Source: Pseudomonas spelaei
GTDB taxonomy: Bacteria; Pseudomonadota; Gammaproteobacteria; Pseudomonadales; Pseudomonadaceae
Direction: 5' to 3'
DNA: 64,000 nt
Assembly: GCF_009724245.1 (NCBI RefSeq)
Contig: NZ_WNNK01000002.1
Coordinates: forward strand, 62,001-126,000
The notes beneath the pieces are model-generated. The model searched no databases. It had not been told where the DNA came from and was given only the letters and a program-made list of their open reading frames with translations. The translations under genes and the position numbers were made by a program. Positions 1 through 14,426 of this stretch are shown one piece after another (position 1 is the stretch's first letter; each line of letters begins with the position of its first letter).

Positions 1-760
<760 letters not shown>

Positions 761-795
761 ATTAAGCGTGGGATACTTTACCGGAGAAATCGCTG

Positions 796-3299
<2,504 letters not shown>

Positions 3300-3551
3300 T
3301 TAAAGCGGTCCGAGCCGCCGGGGAAAGCGAAGGAAGGCCGAAGCCCCCGATCACCTGCATTAATCACAGTGCACCTTTCAAAAAAACCGCCGCGTTGTGA
3401 CAGACCAGCAATGGAACACCGGTACGTTGATCGCTACACATTTTTTGGAATCGCCCAGCAAAGACTGCTTGGTAATCGGCAACTGCTGCGATTCAGGCGA
3501 ATCCACAGAAGTTGTATCAAGAAGGGAGCGTAGTCTACCGGAAAGGCGCTA

Positions 3552-4880
3552 TCAGCTCAAACCTTGATCGCAGGTTGGTGGCATCCAATGCAATTGCCAG
3601 TCGCCACGGGCATCTGCCGCCAGCCCCGGCAGGTTGGGCACCGCCAGCAATTGCTGGCCCTGGTACAGCAGCGGCAATCTGCCACGGACAAAGCCTGGCA
3701 AACCACTTTCGTTAAGCAAACGCTTAAGGTCGCGCCGACCTCGGCCTGGGACTTCCATGACTTCGCCGCCCTGACGGTAGCGGATGCTCAGTAAACCTGC
3801 GGGCGGGTTGCCGCTGAAATGCAGATGGCCGTTGCCGGGTAACTGTAGTGGGTTTTCGGGTTGTGGCCAGCTCGAGGGAGCGTGGGAAAAATCCGACCAA
3901 CTGGCAGGCAACCACCAAATATACCCGCTGCAACGGTGCAATTGGCCGTCGGCCAGACACCACAGTGGCTGCGCATCGCTCTTGGCATCACGCAATGTGT
4001 TCCAACCCGCCCAGTGATCGCTGTCGGGCAAACGCGTCAGTGGTGCGAGCCAGTACCGTAAGGCGTTGCGTTGACGGGCCTCAGAGAGCACACAGAGCGC
4101 TGCAAGGGATAAGGATGGCAGCGGCAGCCAGGGAAACGCCGAAGGCTGGCTGGCGGCCATCAGGTCCATCCGGGCCAACTCATCGAGCAAGCCCTGGGCC
4201 TCACTCAGATGCTCGGCGCTGCGGGCCAGGGTGCCAACGGCCTGAGGCCAGCGATCGGTCAGCAGCGGAAGCACATGATGGCGCAAGAAATTGCGGGAGA
4301 AGCGCGAATCAGTGTTGGAAGGGTCTTCAATCCAGGCCAACTGATGCTCGCGGGCGTAGGCTTCCAGTTCGGCCCGCGAGATATCCAGCAGAGGCCGGAG
4401 CAAATGCCCGCCACCCAGTGGACGCTGCGCGGGCATGGCGCCCAGCCCGCGCACGCCGGCTCCACGCAACAAGCGAAACAGCAAGGTTTCAGCCTGGTCG
4501 TCACGGTGCTGAGCGGTTAGTAGCAACTCCCCGGCCCCAGTGAGCTGGGCGAACGCCTGATACCGCGCTTCACGGGCCGCACGCTCGATGCTGGCGCCAG
4601 GCTGAACCTGCACACGCACGATCTTCAGCGGCACATCCAAGCTGTCACAGATGGCCTGACAATGGACCGGCCACGCATCAGCCGCAGCCTGAAGACCATG
4701 ATGAACGTGGATAGCGCTGAGTGGTGGGAGCGGTTCGGTCTTGGCCAGAGTGGCCAGGAGATGCAGCAGGACGGTGGAATCGAGGCCGCCAGAGAAAGCG
4801 ATATGCCAGGCTGGGGCGTTGCGCCAGGGGGGCAGGGTTTGCAGGAGTTTGGCGGGTAGAGTTGGTTTGAAGGGTTTCAT
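3552..4880 (-). CDS. tilS: tRNA(Ile)-lysidine synthase
   Basis: TilS converts C34 of the CAU-anticodon tRNA-Ile to lysidine so that it reads AUA codons; it is essential in most bacteria. The N-terminal PP-loop ATPase motif FSGGLDSTVLLH is near residue 30, followed by HVHHGLQ and AQHRDDQAETLLFRLLRGAG, typical of the N-type ATP pyrophosphatase fold; C-terminal TilS domains follow. The ATG at 4880 was chosen, giving 442 residues, because the longer in-frame extension to 4973 runs into a REP repeat. accA lies upstream in the same direction. Confidence 0.95.
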   Translation of the reverse strand: MKPFKPTLPAKLLQTLPPWRNAPAWHIAFSGGLDSTVLLHLLATLAKTEPLPPLSAIHVHHGLQAAADAWPVHCQAICDSLDVPLKIVRVQVQPGASIERAAREARYQAFAQLTGAGELLLTAQHRDDQAETLLFRLLRGAGVRGLGAMPAQRPLGGGHLLRPLLDISRAELEAYAREHQLAWIEDPSNTDSRFSRNFLRHHVLPLLTDRWPQAVGTLARSAEHLSEAQGLLDELARMDLMAASQPSAFPWLPLPSLSLAALCVLSEARQRNALRYWLAPLTRLPDSDHWAGWNTLRDAKSDAQPLWCLADGQLHRCSGYIWWLPASWSDFSHAPSSWPQPENPLQLPGNGHLHFSGNPPAGLLSIRYRQGGEVMEVPGRGRRDLKRLLNESGLPGFVRGRLPLLYQGQQLLAVPNLPGLAADARGDWQLHWMPPTCDQGLS

Positions 4881-4929
4881 CGAACAGTACCGCCCGAACT
4901 GAATCACTGCCTTGAAGCTTATGAAGATC

Positions 4930-5025
4930 AAATGTGGGAGCGGGCTTGCCCGCGATAGCGCAGTATCAGACAACAGCCTCGTTGCCTGTCAGCACCTCAT
5001 CGCGAGCAAGCCCGCTCCCACATTT
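4930..5025. repeat. REP doublet (inverted pair), G-type
   Basis: Two REP sequences in inverted orientation, GTGGGAGCGGGCTTGCCCGC on one side and its near reverse complement GCAAGCCCGCTCCCAC on the other, lie between accA and tilS. This is the repeat class common in the P. fluorescens group, usually spread by REP-associated tyrosine transposases. No such transposase is in this window. Confidence 0.93.
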
Positions 5026-5040
5026 TAGTACTGCGTCGAC

Positions 5041-5988
5041 TTACAGACCGTAGCTCATCAAGCGCTCATAACGACGAGCCAGCAGCGCATCGTTGTCGAA
5101 CTTCTTGAGCATTGCCAGTTGCGCGCTCAGCTCCGCACGGATTGTCGCGGAAGCCGCTGCCGGGTCACGATGGGCGCCGCCCAGTGGCTCGGCGATCACT
5201 TTGTCAACGATACCCAGGCCTTTCAGGCGATCAGCGGTGATGCCCATCGCTTCAGCTGCATCCGGGGCCTTCTCGGCGGTTTTCCACAGGATCGAGGCGC
5301 AACCTTCCGGCGAGATCACTGCGTAGGTCGAATACTGCAGCATGTTCAGTTGGTCGCAAACGCCGATGGCCAATGCACCGCCGGAACCACCCTCACCGAT
5401 CACGGTGGCGATGATCGGGGTTTTCAGGCGCGACATGACCCGCAGGTTCCAGGCAATCGCTTCACTCTGGTTACGCTCTTCAGCATCGATACCCGGATAA
5501 GCACCCGGGGTGTCGATGAAGGTCAGGATCGGCATCTTGAAGCGCTCGGCCATTTCCATCAGGCGGCAGGCCTTGCGGTAGCCCTCTGGACGAGGCATAC
5601 CGAAGTTGCGGCGAACTTTCTCGCGCACTTCACGGCCTTTCTGGTGACCGATGATCATCACTGGCTGGTCATCCAGACGAGCAATACCGCCGACGATGGC
5701 AGCGTCATCGGAGAAGTGACGGTCGCCGTGCAACTCGTCGAACTCGGTGAAGATGTGCTGAATGTAGTCCAGGGTGTACGGACGGCGCGGATGGCGAGCC
5801 AGGCGCGCGATCTGCCAACTGGTCAGTTTGCCGAAGATATCTTCGGTCAGCGTCTTGCTCTTGTCTTGCAGGCGGGAGATTTCATCGCCGATGTTCAGCG
5901 AATTGTCATTGCCGACCAGGCGCAGCTCTTCGATCTTGGCTTGCAGGTCAGCAATCGGCTGTTCGAAATCAAGAAAATTCGGGTTCAT
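5041..5988 (-). CDS. accA: Acetyl-CoA carboxylase carboxyltransferase, alpha subunit
   Basis: AccA with AccD transfers the carboxyl group from biotin to acetyl-CoA, giving malonyl-CoA for fatty acid synthesis. The 315-residue product has the usual length and the motifs [32 protein letters not shown] and [12 protein letters not shown] of the carboxyltransferase fold. The ATG at 5988 ([12 protein letters not shown]) matches the family N-terminus; the open frame extends nine codons upstream without a better start. It lies between dnaE and tilS, as expected in Pseudomonas. Confidence 0.97.
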   Translation of the reverse strand: MNPNFLDFEQPIADLQAKIEELRLVGNDNSLNIGDEISRLQDKSKTLTEDIFGKLTSWQIARLARHPRRPYTLDYIQHIFTEFDELHGDRHFSDDAAIVGGIARLDDQPVMIIGHQKGREVREKVRRNFGMPRPEGYRKACRLMEMAERFKMPILTFIDTPGAYPGIDAEERNQSEAIAWNLRVMSRLKTPIIATVIGEGGSGGALAIGVCDQLNMLQYSTYAVISPEGCASILWKTAEKAPDAAEAMGITADRLKGLGIVDKVIAEPLGGAHRDPAAASATIRAELSAQLAMLKKFDNDALLARRYERLMSYGL

Positions 5989-6127
5989 AAGCGTCCGTCT
6001 TGGGTCGACGGCCAAGGGAATGCCTGGCCAGCCGGTTGTCTATTCGCGCCCACCTTAAGGGAGAGGCGCGTCAAGGTCGAGATTAAATGTTTAGTCGAGA
6101 TCAGGGCATTGTCCATGCCCCTGACCG

Positions 6128-9100
6128 TCAACGGTATTGGAGGAAGACGTTGTCACGCCCGAACTGGTCACGCAATGCTTGAATCAAGCCATCCGCCGGG
6201 TCAATGCGCCATGTCTCGCCGAACTGCAGCATGGCCTTGGCATCGTTGCCGGTGTACTCCATGGTCACCGGGCAGGCGCCACGATGGCGCTTGAGCAGAT
6301 CCCCCAACCAGCGTAGCTGATCGCCTTTAAGTGCTTCAGTGCGCACTTTCAGACGCAGGCTTTCCGCCAGGTTGGTACGCGCATCCTCCATGCTCATCAC
6401 CCGCTTGATCCGCAAGCGCAGCCCGCCGGAGAAGTCATCATTGCTGACCTCCCCTTCCACCACCACCATGGCATCGGTCTGCAACAGCGACTGTGCGGAA
6501 TGGAACGCATCGGCAAACAGCGACGCCTCAATGCGGCCGGAGCGATCGTCGAGGGTGATAAAGCCCATCTTATCGCCCTTTTTGTTCTTCATGACCCGTA
6601 GGGCGATGATCATGCCGGCGACGGTTTGAGTATCCCGCGCAGGCTTCAGGTCGATGATGCGCTGACGGGCAAAACGACGGATTTCCCCTTCGTACTCGTC
6701 AATCGGGTGCCCCGTGAGGTACAGGCCCAGGGTATCTTTCTCGCCCTTGAGGCGTTCCTTGAGGGTCAGCTCCTTGGCCTTGCGATGATTGGCATAGACA
6801 TCGGCGTCTTCTTCGACGAACAAGCCACCAAACAGGTCGGCGTGGCCACTGTCATGGGTGCGGGCGGTTTGCTCCGCAGCCTTGATCGCTTCTTCCATGG
6901 CCGTCAGCAACACCGCACGGTTACGGTCGATGTTGGCCTGGTAAGCCTTCGGCTCATCATGGAAGTACGGGCCCAGACGATCCAGGGCACCGCTACGAAT
7001 CAGGCCATCGAGGGTGCGTTTGTTGATGCGCTTGAGGTCGACCCGGGCACAGAAGTCGAACAGATCCTTGAACGGGCCGTCCTGTCGCGCTTCGGTAATT
7101 GCCTCCACCGGGCCCTCGCCCACCCCCTTGATCGCGCCGAGACCATAGATGATGCGCCCTTCGTCGTTCACCGTGAACTTGAACTCGGATGTGTTCACAT
7201 CCGGCGCGTCGAGGCGCAGCTTCATGGTCCGCACTTCCTCGATCAAGGTCACGACCTTGTCGGTGTTGTGCATGTCCGCCGACAGTACCGCGGCCATGAA
7301 CGGCGCCGGGTAGTGGGCTTTCAGCCAGGCAGTCTGGTACGACACCAGGCCGTAGGCGGCGGAGTGGGATTTGTTGAAGCCGTAACCGGCGAATTTCTCC
7401 ACCAGGTCGAAGATGTTACCCGCCAGGTCGGCGTCGATATTGTTGGTGGCGCAACCCTCAATGAAACCGCCACGCTGCTTGGCCATTTCCTCGGGTTTTT
7501 TCTTACCCATGGCCCGACGCAGCATGTCCGCACCACCCAGGGTATAACCAGCCATGACCTGGGCAATCTGCATCACCTGTTCCTGATACAGGATGATGCC
7601 GTAGGTCGGCGCCAGTACGGGCTTGAGGCCCTCGTACTGGTAATCGGAGTGCGGGTACGCCAGCTCGGCGCGACCGTGCTTACGGTTGATGAAGTCATCC
7701 ACCATGCCTGATTGCAGAGGCCCCGGACGGAACAGGGCCACCAGTGCGATCAAGTCTTCCAGGCAGTCGGGCTTGAGCTTTTTGATCAGCTCTTTCATAC
7801 CGCGCGACTCAAGCTGGAATACGGCCGTGGTTTCGGCTTTTTGCAGCAACTGGTACGTCGGTTTGTCGTCCAGCGGGATAAAGGCGATGTCCAGCGGCGC
7901 CTCATCAACCTTGGCGCGCTCGCGGTTGATGGTCTTCAGGGCCCAGTCGATGATCGTCAGGGTACGCAGGCCGAGGAAGTCGAACTTCACCAGGCCGGCC
8001 GCCTCCACGTCGTCCTTGTCGAACTGGGTTACCAGGCCGTCGCCTTCTTCATCGCAGTAGATCGGCGAAAAGTCAGTCAGCTTGGTCGGCGCGATAACCA
8101 CACCACCGGCGTGTTTACCGACGTTACGCACCACACCTTCGAGCTTGCGCGCCATGTCCCAGATTTCGGCCGCTTCTTCATCGACCTTGATGAAGTCCCG
8201 CAGGATTTCTTCCTGCTCGTAGGCTTTTTCCAGAGTCATGCCGACTTCGAAAGGAATCATCTTCGACAAGCGGTCAGCCAGGCCATAAGACTTACCCTGG
8301 ACTCGGGCCACGTCGCGGATTACCGCTTTCGCCGCCATGGAACCGAAGGTGATGATCTGGCTTACAGCGTTGCGGCCGTACTTCTCAGCTACGTATTCAA
8401 TGACTCGGTCGCGACCGTCCATACAGAAGTCGACGTCGAAGTCGGGCATGGATACCCGTTCCGGGTTCAGGAATCGCTCGAACAGCAGGTCATATTCCAG
8501 CGGGTCGAGGTCGGTGATCTTCTGCACATAGGCCACCAGTGACCCCGCACCCGACCCCCGGCCAGGCCCTACCGGCACGCCATTGCTTTTGGCCCACTGG
8601 ATAAAGTCCATTACGATGAGGAAGTAACCGGGGAACCCCATCTGGATAATGATATCCAGCTCGAAATTCAGCCGGTCGACATAGACCTGACGCTTGGCCT
8701 CGTAATCTTCAGTGGTGTCCTTGGGCAGCAGAACGGTCAGGCGCTCTTCCAGCCCATCGAAAGAAACCTTGCGGAAATACTCATCGATGGTCATGCCATC
8801 GGGAATCGGGAAGTTGGGCAGGAAGTGCTTGCCCAGCTTCACTTCAATGTTGCAGCGCTTGGCGATTTCGACGGTGTTTTCCAACGCCTCGGGCAAGTCA
8901 CTGAACAGCTCGGCCATTTCCTCGGCGGTCTTGAGGTATTGCTCTTCGCTGTAGTTCTTCGATCGACGCGGATCATCGAGGGCCCGGCCCTCACCGATGC
9001 ACACACGAGTTTCGTGAGCCTCGAAGTCTTCCCTCTTGATAAAGCGCACGTCGTTGGTCGCCACCAGCGGCGCACCCAGCTTCTCGGCCAGGGCGACTGC

Positions 9101-9649
9101 GGCGTGCAACTGTTCTTCGTCATTAGGGCGATTGGTGCGCTGGATTTCCAGGTAGAAGCGGTCGGGGAAGACGTCCATCCATTCACGGGCGAGGACTTCA
9201 GCCTCGTGAGGGTTGCCGCCCAACAGCGCAATGCCGATTTCACCTTCCTTGGCTGCCGAGAGCATGATCAGCCCGTCGCTGGCTTCGGCCACCCACTCGC
9301 GCTCGATGATGATCGAGCCATTGCGCTGACCGTCGATAAAGCCACGGGAAATCAATTCGGTGAGGTTGCGATAACCGACCGCATTCATCGCCAGCAGGCT
9401 GATGCGACTCAGGGGGTTATCCGGGTCCTTGTTCGACAGCCACAGGTCGGCACCGCAGATCGGCTTGATGCCGGCACCCATGGAGGCCTTGTAGAACTTG
9501 ACCAGGGAACACATGTTGTTCTGATCGGTGACCGCCACGGCCGGCATATTCATGCCCACCAGGGTTTTGACCAGCGGTTTGATCCGTACCAGGCCGTCGA
9601 CCAGGGAGTATTCAGTGTGCAGGCGCAGGTGAACGAATGAAGCCGGCAT
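6128..9649 (-). CDS. dnaE: DNA polymerase III alpha subunit
   Basis: DnaE is the replicative polymerase subunit of the DNA polymerase III holoenzyme. The 1173-residue product begins with a PHP domain ([15 protein letters not shown]), then the C-family polymerase palm with acidic motif PDFDVDF near residue 400 and the [10 protein letters not shown] segment before it. Further on come the helix-hairpin-helix region, an OB-fold near residue 1000 ([17 protein letters not shown]) and the C-terminal tau-binding region. A hairpin terminator lies upstream, between rnhB and dnaE, so it may have its own promoter. Confidence 0.98.
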   Translation of the reverse strand: MPASFVHLRLHTEYSLVDGLVRIKPLVKTLVGMNMPAVAVTDQNNMCSLVKFYKASMGAGIKPICGADLWLSNKDPDNPLSRISLLAMNAVGYRNLTELISRGFIDGQRNGSIIIEREWVAEASDGLIMLSAAKEGEIGIALLGGNPHEAEVLAREWMDVFPDRFYLEIQRTNRPNDEEQLHAAVALAEKLGAPLVATNDVRFIKREDFEAHETRVCIGEGRALDDPRRSKNYSEEQYLKTAEEMAELFSDLPEALENTVEIAKRCNIEVKLGKHFLPNFPIPDGMTIDEYFRKVSFDGLEERLTVLLPKDTTEDYEAKRQVYVDRLNFELDIIIQMGFPGYFLIVMDFIQWAKSNGVPVGPGRGSGAGSLVAYVQKITDLDPLEYDLLFERFLNPERVSMPDFDVDFCMDGRDRVIEYVAEKYGRNAVSQIITFGSMAAKAVIRDVARVQGKSYGLADRLSKMIPFEVGMTLEKAYEQEEILRDFIKVDEEAAEIWDMARKLEGVVRNVGKHAGGVVIAPTKLTDFSPIYCDEEGDGLVTQFDKDDVEAAGLVKFDFLGLRTLTIIDWALKTINRERAKVDEAPLDIAFIPLDDKPTYQLLQKAETTAVFQLESRGMKELIKKLKPDCLEDLIALVALFRPGPLQSGMVDDFINRKHGRAELAYPHSDYQYEGLKPVLAPTYGIILYQEQVMQIAQVMAGYTLGGADMLRRAMGKKKPEEMAKQRGGFIEGCATNNIDADLAGNIFDLVEKFAGYGFNKSHSAAYGLVSYQTAWLKAHYPAPFMAAVLSADMHNTDKVVTLIEEVRTMKLRLDAPDVNTSEFKFTVNDEGRIIYGLGAIKGVGEGPVEAITEARQDGPFKDLFDFCARVDLKRINKRTLDGLIRSGALDRLGPYFHDEPKAYQANIDRNRAVLLTAMEEAIKAAEQTARTHDSGHADLFGGLFVEEDADVYANHRKAKELTLKERLKGEKDTLGLYLTGHPIDEYEGEIRRFARQRIIDLKPARDTQTVAGMIIALRVMKNKKGDKMGFITLDDRSGRIEASLFADAFHSAQSLLQTDAMVVVEGEVSNDDFSGGLRLRIKRVMSMEDARTNLAESLRLKVRTEALKGDQLRWLGDLLKRHRGACPVTMEYTGNDAKAMLQFGETWRIDPADGLIQALRDQFGRDNVFLQYR

Positions 9650-9677
9650 AGTGATCCTGTCTAATACGTGGAAACAA

Positions 9678-9703
9678 CAAGGCCCGGATTGTACCGGGCC
9701 TTG
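9678..9703 (-). terminator. Terminator between rnhB and dnaE
   Basis: A perfect 10-bp stem (CAAGGCCCGG with CCGGGCCTTG, six-base loop) is followed on the minus strand by TTGTTTCC. It probably ends the lpx-rnhB transcript or lowers read-through into dnaE. Confidence 0.75.
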
Positions 9704-9724
9704 AGCAAAACATCAGCCTCGCGA

Positions 9725-10357
9725 CTAAACCTCGCCAAGACTCTCCCGCGCCTCGTAAGCCAGGCGTACCGGGGCAAACGAGCGGCGATGAATCGGGGTC
9801 GGGCCCAGTCGAGCCAAGGCTTCCAGATGAACGGGCGTCGGGTAACCCTTGTGCCCGCCGATGCCATAACCGGGGTAGATCAATTCAAAAGCGGCCATTT
9901 CACGGTCGCGGCTGACCTTGGCCAGGATCGACGCAGCAGCGATCGCCGGCACCTTGCTGTCGCCCTTGACCACGGCCTCAGACGGCATTGCCAGTTTCGG
10001 GCAACGGTTGCCGTCGATCATCGCCATTTTTGGGGTGATGTGCAGGCCCTCGACGGCGCGCTGCATGGCCAGCATGGTGGCGTGGAGAATGTTCAACTCG
10101 TCGATTTCTTCGACTTCGGCTCGGGCGATATGCCAACTCAGGGCCTTCTCGCAGATTTCGTCAAAGAGTTTCTCACGACGGGCTTCGGTGAGTTTCTTCG
10201 AATCGTTGAGACCGAGAATCGGGCGGTTCGGATCAAGAATCACCGCTGCCGTGACGACAGCCCCACACAGCGGGCCACGACCGACTTCATCAACACCGGC
10301 AACCAGTTCATGAGCTTCGGCGACCAGGCTGAAATCCAGGCCCATTTGCGTCTTCAT
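9725..10357 (-). CDS. rnhB: Ribonuclease HII
   Basis: RNase HII cuts RNA in RNA/DNA hybrids and starts removal of misinserted ribonucleotides. The 210-residue product carries the signature [20 protein letters not shown], with the catalytic Asp and Glu near residue 22, and later acidic residues including those in AMIDGNRCP and [12 protein letters not shown]. Its start overlaps the lpxB stop by 4 bp, so translation is coupled. The lpxB-rnhB-dnaE order is conserved in gammaproteobacteria. Confidence 0.97.
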   Translation of the reverse strand: MKTQMGLDFSLVAEAHELVAGVDEVGRGPLCGAVVTAAVILDPNRPILGLNDSKKLTEARREKLFDEICEKALSWHIARAEVEEIDELNILHATMLAMQRAVEGLHITPKMAMIDGNRCPKLAMPSEAVVKGDSKVPAIAAASILAKVSRDREMAAFELIYPGYGIGGHKGYPTPVHLEALARLGPTPIHRRSFAPVRLAYEARESLGEV

Positions 10358-11493
10358 AGGGCTTCCTGTTTTTGGCCAATCAGGCTCAGAACCGCATCGG
10401 CAGCCTGGTTTGACGCATCGCGGCGCAAGGTCCGGTGAATTTCGTCAAAACCACGCGTTTGCTCTTCGCCGCCGTCAATCAAGGGGAGCATGGTCTGCGC
10501 CAAGGCCTCAGGCGTCGCATCATCCTGTAGCAACTCAGGCACCAGCAGACGCTGGGCCAACAAATTAGGCAAGGAGATGTAAGGGCTTTTGACCATACGC
10601 TTGAGAATCCAGTAGGTCAGCGGTGCCAGGCGATAAGCCACGACCATCGGGCGCTTATAGAGCAAGGCTTCAAGGGTCGCTGTGCCGGAGGCGATCAGTA
10701 CCGCATCGCAAGCCGCCAAGGCCAGGTGTGAACCACCGTCGAGCAGGGTCAACGGCAGGTTACGCCCCACCAGCAACGCCTCGATTTGCGCACGACGCTG
10801 GGGGCTGGCACACGGCAACACGAAGCGCACACCGGGCTTCAAGGCTTGCAGGCGCTCGGCGGCATCGAAGAACAACGCACCGAGACGACCGACTTCACCA
10901 CCACGGCTGCCAGGCATCAGCGCCACCAGCGGACCGTCAGGCAACCCCAGCTCGGCACGAGCGCCGGCCCGGTCAGCTTGCAGCGGGATGGTGTCAGCCA
11001 GGGTATGACCGACGAACCGTACCGGCACGCCCTTCTCTTCGTAAAACCTGGCCTCGAAAGGCAGCAGAGTCAACATCAGGTCGCAGCCTTCACGGATCTT
11101 CAGCACACGCTTCTGCCGCCACGCCCAAACGGACGGGCTGACGTAATGCACGGTCTTGATCCCGGCCTGTCGTAGCTTCAGTTCGATATTAAGCGTGAAG
11201 TCCGGAGCGTCGATTCCGATAAAGACGTCGGGCTTTTCTTCGATCAGGGTCTGGATCAGCTTTTTGCGGCGAGCCAGCAGCTCACGCAAACGCCCCAGCA
11301 CCTCCACCAACCCCATGACCGACAGGCGCTCCATGGGGAAGTAGGACGTCAAGCCTTCGGCCTGCATCAGCGGACCGCCAACCCCAATAAACTCGACAGC
11401 TGGGTGCTGAAGCTTGAGTGCTCGCATCAGGCCCGCACCCAGGATATCGCCGGAAGCCTCCCCGGCCACCAGCGCAATACGTAACCTGGCCAT
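10354..11493 (-). CDS. lpxB: Lipid A disaccharide synthase
   Basis: LpxB joins UDP-2,3-diacylglucosamine and lipid X to form the beta-1,6 tetraacyl disaccharide of lipid A at the inner membrane. The 379-residue product is full length for this GT19 enzyme, with [18 protein letters not shown] at the N-terminus, [10 protein letters not shown], and MPGSRGGEV before the C-terminal nucleotide-binding half. It lies 2 bp after lpxA and overlaps rnhB by 4 bp, placing it within a compact lpxD-fabZ-lpxA-lpxB-rnhB operon. Confidence 0.97.
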   Translation of the reverse strand: MARLRIALVAGEASGDILGAGLMRALKLQHPAVEFIGVGGPLMQAEGLTSYFPMERLSVMGLVEVLGRLRELLARRKKLIQTLIEEKPDVFIGIDAPDFTLNIELKLRQAGIKTVHYVSPSVWAWRQKRVLKIREGCDLMLTLLPFEARFYEEKGVPVRFVGHTLADTIPLQADRAGARAELGLPDGPLVALMPGSRGGEVGRLGALFFDAAERLQALKPGVRFVLPCASPQRRAQIEALLVGRNLPLTLLDGGSHLALAACDAVLIASGTATLEALLYKRPMVVAYRLAPLTYWILKRMVKSPYISLPNLLAQRLLVPELLQDDATPEALAQTMLPLIDGGEEQTRGFDEIHRTLRRDASNQAADAVLSLIGQKQEAL

Positions 11494-11495
11494 GA

Positions 11496-12272
11496 TTAGC
11501 GGGTGATGCCGCGAGTCGAGGACTGGATGGAGTCACGAAACACCGCGACTTCCGGGTACAGCGACGCCGGCTCTGCCAACTCTGCCAAGGCCTGGTCGAC
11601 TGTCAGCCCCTGACGATAAACCACCTTGTAGGCGCGGCGCAGGGCGTGAATCGCATCCTCGCTGAAACCACGGCGACGCATGCCTTCGAAGTTCATGCTG
11701 CGAGCTTCCGCAGGATTACCGAATACCGTAACGAATGCCGGGACATCCTTGCCAATAGCGGTGCCCATGCCGGAGAAGCTGTGAGCGCCAATATGGCAGT
11801 ACTGATGAACCAACGTGAAGCCGGACAGGATCGCCCAATCATCAACGTGCACATGGCCAGCCAATGCGGTGTTGTTGACCAGGATGCAGTGATTGCCGAT
11901 AACACTGTCATGCCCGATATGGGCGTAGGCCATCACCAGGTTGTGGTCACCCAATGTGGTTTCCGCGCGATCCTGGACAGTACCCCGGTGAATGGTCACG
12001 CCTTCACGGATGATGTTGTGATCACCGATTACCAGGCGTGTCTCTTCACCCTTGTACTTCATGTCAGGCGTGTCTTCGCCTACCGAGGAAAACTGGTAGA
12101 TGCGATTGTGTTTGCCAATCCGCGTCGGGCCTTTGAGGATCACGTGCGGCCCGATGACTGTTCCTTCGCCGATTTCCACACCTGCACCAATGATCGACCA
12201 TGGGCCAACCTCGACGTCGGCGGCCAGAATGGCCGTCGGATCGATGATTGCACGAGGGTCAATCAAACTCAT
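11496..12272 (-). CDS. lpxA: UDP-N-acetylglucosamine acyltransferase
   Basis: LpxA moves a 3-hydroxyacyl chain from acyl carrier protein to UDP-GlcNAc, the first step of lipid A synthesis. The 258-residue product is a left-handed beta-helix built from hexapeptide repeats (for example [17 protein letters not shown] and [15 protein letters not shown]), with the catalytic-region histidine in [10 protein letters not shown] near residue 125. The C-terminal part is helical. Its start overlaps the fabZ stop by 4 bp. Acyl-chain length preference cannot be read with certainty here. Confidence 0.97.
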   Translation of the reverse strand: MSLIDPRAIIDPTAILAADVEVGPWSIIGAGVEIGEGTVIGPHVILKGPTRIGKHNRIYQFSSVGEDTPDMKYKGEETRLVIGDHNIIREGVTIHRGTVQDRAETTLGDHNLVMAYAHIGHDSVIGNHCILVNNTALAGHVHVDDWAILSGFTLVHQYCHIGAHSFSGMGTAIGKDVPAFVTVFGNPAEARSMNFEGMRRRGFSEDAIHALRRAYKVVYRQGLTVDQALAELAEPASLYPEVAVFRDSIQSSTRGITR

Positions 12273-12709
12273 AGTTTGCGTTCCGCGCAGATGATTTCAG
12301 CGGAGCACACAGGTTTGCCATCGACCGAAGCCTGGCATTCGAATTTCCAGATCTGGCGCTTGCAGCTCACAAACTTGGCTTCCAGGATCAACTGGTCACC
12401 CGGGGTGACCGGGTTGCGAAAGCGCAGCTTGTCGGAGCCCACGAAATAGTAAAGCGTGCCATCGGCAGGCTTCAGGTCGAGCATTTTGAAACCAAGGATA
12501 CCGGCAGCCTGGGCCATTGCTTCGATGATCAATACGCCCGGCATGATTGGATGCGCAGGGAAGTGACCATTGAAAAATGGTTCGTTGATGCTGACATTCT
12601 TGTAGGCACGAATGCGCTTTTCCTCAACATTCAATTCCACTACACGGTCCACCAGCAGGAACGGGTAACGGTGAGGCAGGTATTCGCGAATCTCGTTGAT
12701 GTCCATCAT
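12269..12709 (-). CDS. fabZ: 3-hydroxyacyl-ACP dehydratase
   Basis: FabZ dehydrates 3-hydroxyacyl-ACP in fatty acid elongation, drawing on the same 3-hydroxyacyl pool used by LpxA and LpxD. The 146-residue hot-dog fold protein has the signature [20 protein letters not shown], with catalytic His near residue 49 and Glu near 63. Start is [17 protein letters not shown]; the second Met is an equally plausible start. It sits between lpxD (110-bp gap) and lpxA (4-bp overlap), its usual place. Confidence 0.97.
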   Translation of the reverse strand: MMDINEIREYLPHRYPFLLVDRVVELNVEEKRIRAYKNVSINEPFFNGHFPAHPIMPGVLIIEAMAQAAGILGFKMLDLKPADGTLYYFVGSDKLRFRNPVTPGDQLILEAKFVSCKRQIWKFECQASVDGKPVCSAEIICAERKL

Positions 12710-12819
12710 TTCGGGGGGAAGCCTGTAATAAAGATTGGGAGCGCGCGGACTAAGGCACGCTCCTCTAGCAAATCAAGGAGGCAGTCTAGCGGCTGTGCAC
12801 ACTTGATATGGAAATGGTA

Positions 12820-13875
12820 TCAGCCATCTGATGAAGCATTACCGCCAGGGGTCACGTCCCCAACACGCTTTTCCAGATGTTTCAGGCGTCGAGCAATATC
12901 GTCGAGTTGCCTCAGACGAGCTGCGCTCTTGCGCCATTCGGCCGCAGGCTGCATGGCCGTACCGGAAGAATAGGACCCAGGCTCGGTAATCGAATGGGTC
13001 ACCATGGTCATTCCGGTGATGAATACGTTGTCGCAAATTTCGATATGACCTACCAGGCCAACACCACCCGCGAGCATGCAATGCTTGCCAATCTTGGTGC
13101 TGCCGGAGATTCCCACACAGGCGGCCATGGCGGTGTGATCACCAATCTGCACGTTGTGGGCGATCTGAATCTGGTTATCCAGCTTCACACCATTACCGAT
13201 GACGGTATCGGCCAAGGCACCGCGATCAACAGCAGTGTTGACGCCAATTTCCACATCATCGCCAATCAGCACGCCGCCGACCTGAGCAATCTTGTGCCAA
13301 ATACCCTTCTCGGTGGCGAAGCCGAAGCCTTCACCGCCAATCACGGCACCGGACTGAATCACCACGCGCTCGCCAATACGCACATCGTGGTACAGGGTCA
13401 CGCGAGGTGCGAGCCAGCCGCCCATACCAATTTCGCTGCGGGCACCGATAAAGCAGTGAGCACCTACCGTCACGCCGGCAGCGATACGCGCGCCACTCTC
13501 GATCACCACAAAAGCGCCAATGCTCGCAGCTGGATCAACCTGCGCATCATCGGCGATCACCGCCGAGGGGTGAACCCCAGCCGGCGCCTTGGGTTTGGGA
13601 TCAAACAGGTGCGATACCCGCGCATAAGACAGATACGGGTTAGCTACGATCAGTGCATCCCCCACAAACCCTTCGGCATCAGCGGCCTTCAGCAATACAG
13701 CTGCGGCCTGGCTGTCGCCCAGGAATTTACGGTATTGGGGATTTGCCAGAAAGCTCAACTGAGCTGGGCCAGCCTCCTGCAAGGTGGCTAGCCCAGTGAT
13801 TTCTTTCTCCGGGGAGCCACGCAAGGAGGCCCCCAGGAACTCGGCCAATTGGCCGAGTTTGATAGTCGCAGTCAT
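12820..13875 (-). CDS. lpxD: UDP-3-O-acylglucosamine N-acyltransferase
   Basis: LpxD adds the second 3-hydroxyacyl chain, to the amine of UDP-3-O-acylglucosamine, in lipid A synthesis. The 351-residue product has an N-terminal nucleotide-binding domain (1-100), then a hexapeptide-repeat beta-helix (about 105-300, for example [20 protein letters not shown]) with the catalytic-region motif [16 protein letters not shown] near residue 240, then a C-terminal helix. It follows skp by 3 bp, so the bamA-skp-lpxD unit is probably cotranscribed. Confidence 0.97.
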   Translation of the reverse strand: MTATIKLGQLAEFLGASLRGSPEKEITGLATLQEAGPAQLSFLANPQYRKFLGDSQAAAVLLKAADAEGFVGDALIVANPYLSYARVSHLFDPKPKAPAGVHPSAVIADDAQVDPAASIGAFVVIESGARIAAGVTVGAHCFIGARSEIGMGGWLAPRVTLYHDVRIGERVVIQSGAVIGGEGFGFATEKGIWHKIAQVGGVLIGDDVEIGVNTAVDRGALADTVIGNGVKLDNQIQIAHNVQIGDHTAMAACVGISGSTKIGKHCMLAGGVGLVGHIEICDNVFITGMTMVTHSITEPGSYSSGTAMQPAAEWRKSAARLRQLDDIARRLKHLEKRVGDVTPGGNASSDG

Positions 13876-13878
13876 GGT

Positions 13879-14382
13879 TTACTTCAGCTGATTCATGCGC
13901 TCGATCACCTGACGGGTGATGTCGTACTGAGGTTTGACGTCAATCACAGCGCCACGCTCGAAGACCAGGTCGAAAGCACCTTTCTTGATGACTTCTTCAA
14001 CAGCGCTGTCGAGTTTCGGCTTGAGCTGCTTGAGCATTTCACGGTCGGCAACAGCCTTGGCTTCGTTCAGCTCCTTGGACTGGAACTGGTAATCACGAGC
14101 CTTTTGCTTGAATTCAAGCTCCAGACGCTCGCGCTCGCCTTGCTGCATTTTGTCACCACCGGCAACCAGACGATCCTGGATACCCTTGGCACTGCTTTCC
14201 AGCGTCTTGAGCTTGGTCAGTTGTGGACCGAATTTTTTCTCGGCATCCACGGCGTACTTCTTGGCCGCATCGGATTCCAACAGGGCCATCTGATAGTTCA
14301 GGACGGCGATTTTCATTTCGGCAAAGGCCGGGGTCGCTACCAGGACAGTCGCCAGGAGAACCAATTGAGTCAACTTACGCAC
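13879..14382 (-). CDS. skp: Periplasmic chaperone Skp/OmpH
   Basis: Skp is a periplasmic holdase that keeps unfolded outer-membrane proteins soluble on the way to the Bam complex. The 167-residue product has a cleavable signal peptide (MRKLTQLVLLATVLVATPAFA) followed by a long charged helical region rich in Lys, Glu and Gln (about 60-125), matching the tentacle helices of the trimer. It lies between bamA (44-bp gap) and lpxD (3-bp gap), the classical arrangement; P. aeruginosa calls it hlpA. Confidence 0.95.
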   Translation of the reverse strand: MRKLTQLVLLATVLVATPAFAEMKIAVLNYQMALLESDAAKKYAVDAEKKFGPQLTKLKTLESSAKGIQDRLVAGGDKMQQGERERLELEFKQKARDYQFQSKELNEAKAVADREMLKQLKPKLDSAVEEVIKKGAFDLVFERGAVIDVKPQYDITRQVIERMNQLK

Positions 14383-14426
14383 GATGCACTCCTACAAATC
14401 CGTTGTCGTTATCTTGGGTCAGACTC

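Noticed and set aside
4881..4973. Longer tilS start at 4973
   Set aside because: The extension of 31 codons reads into the REP doublet and has no family similarity; the start at 4880 gives the normal N-terminus.
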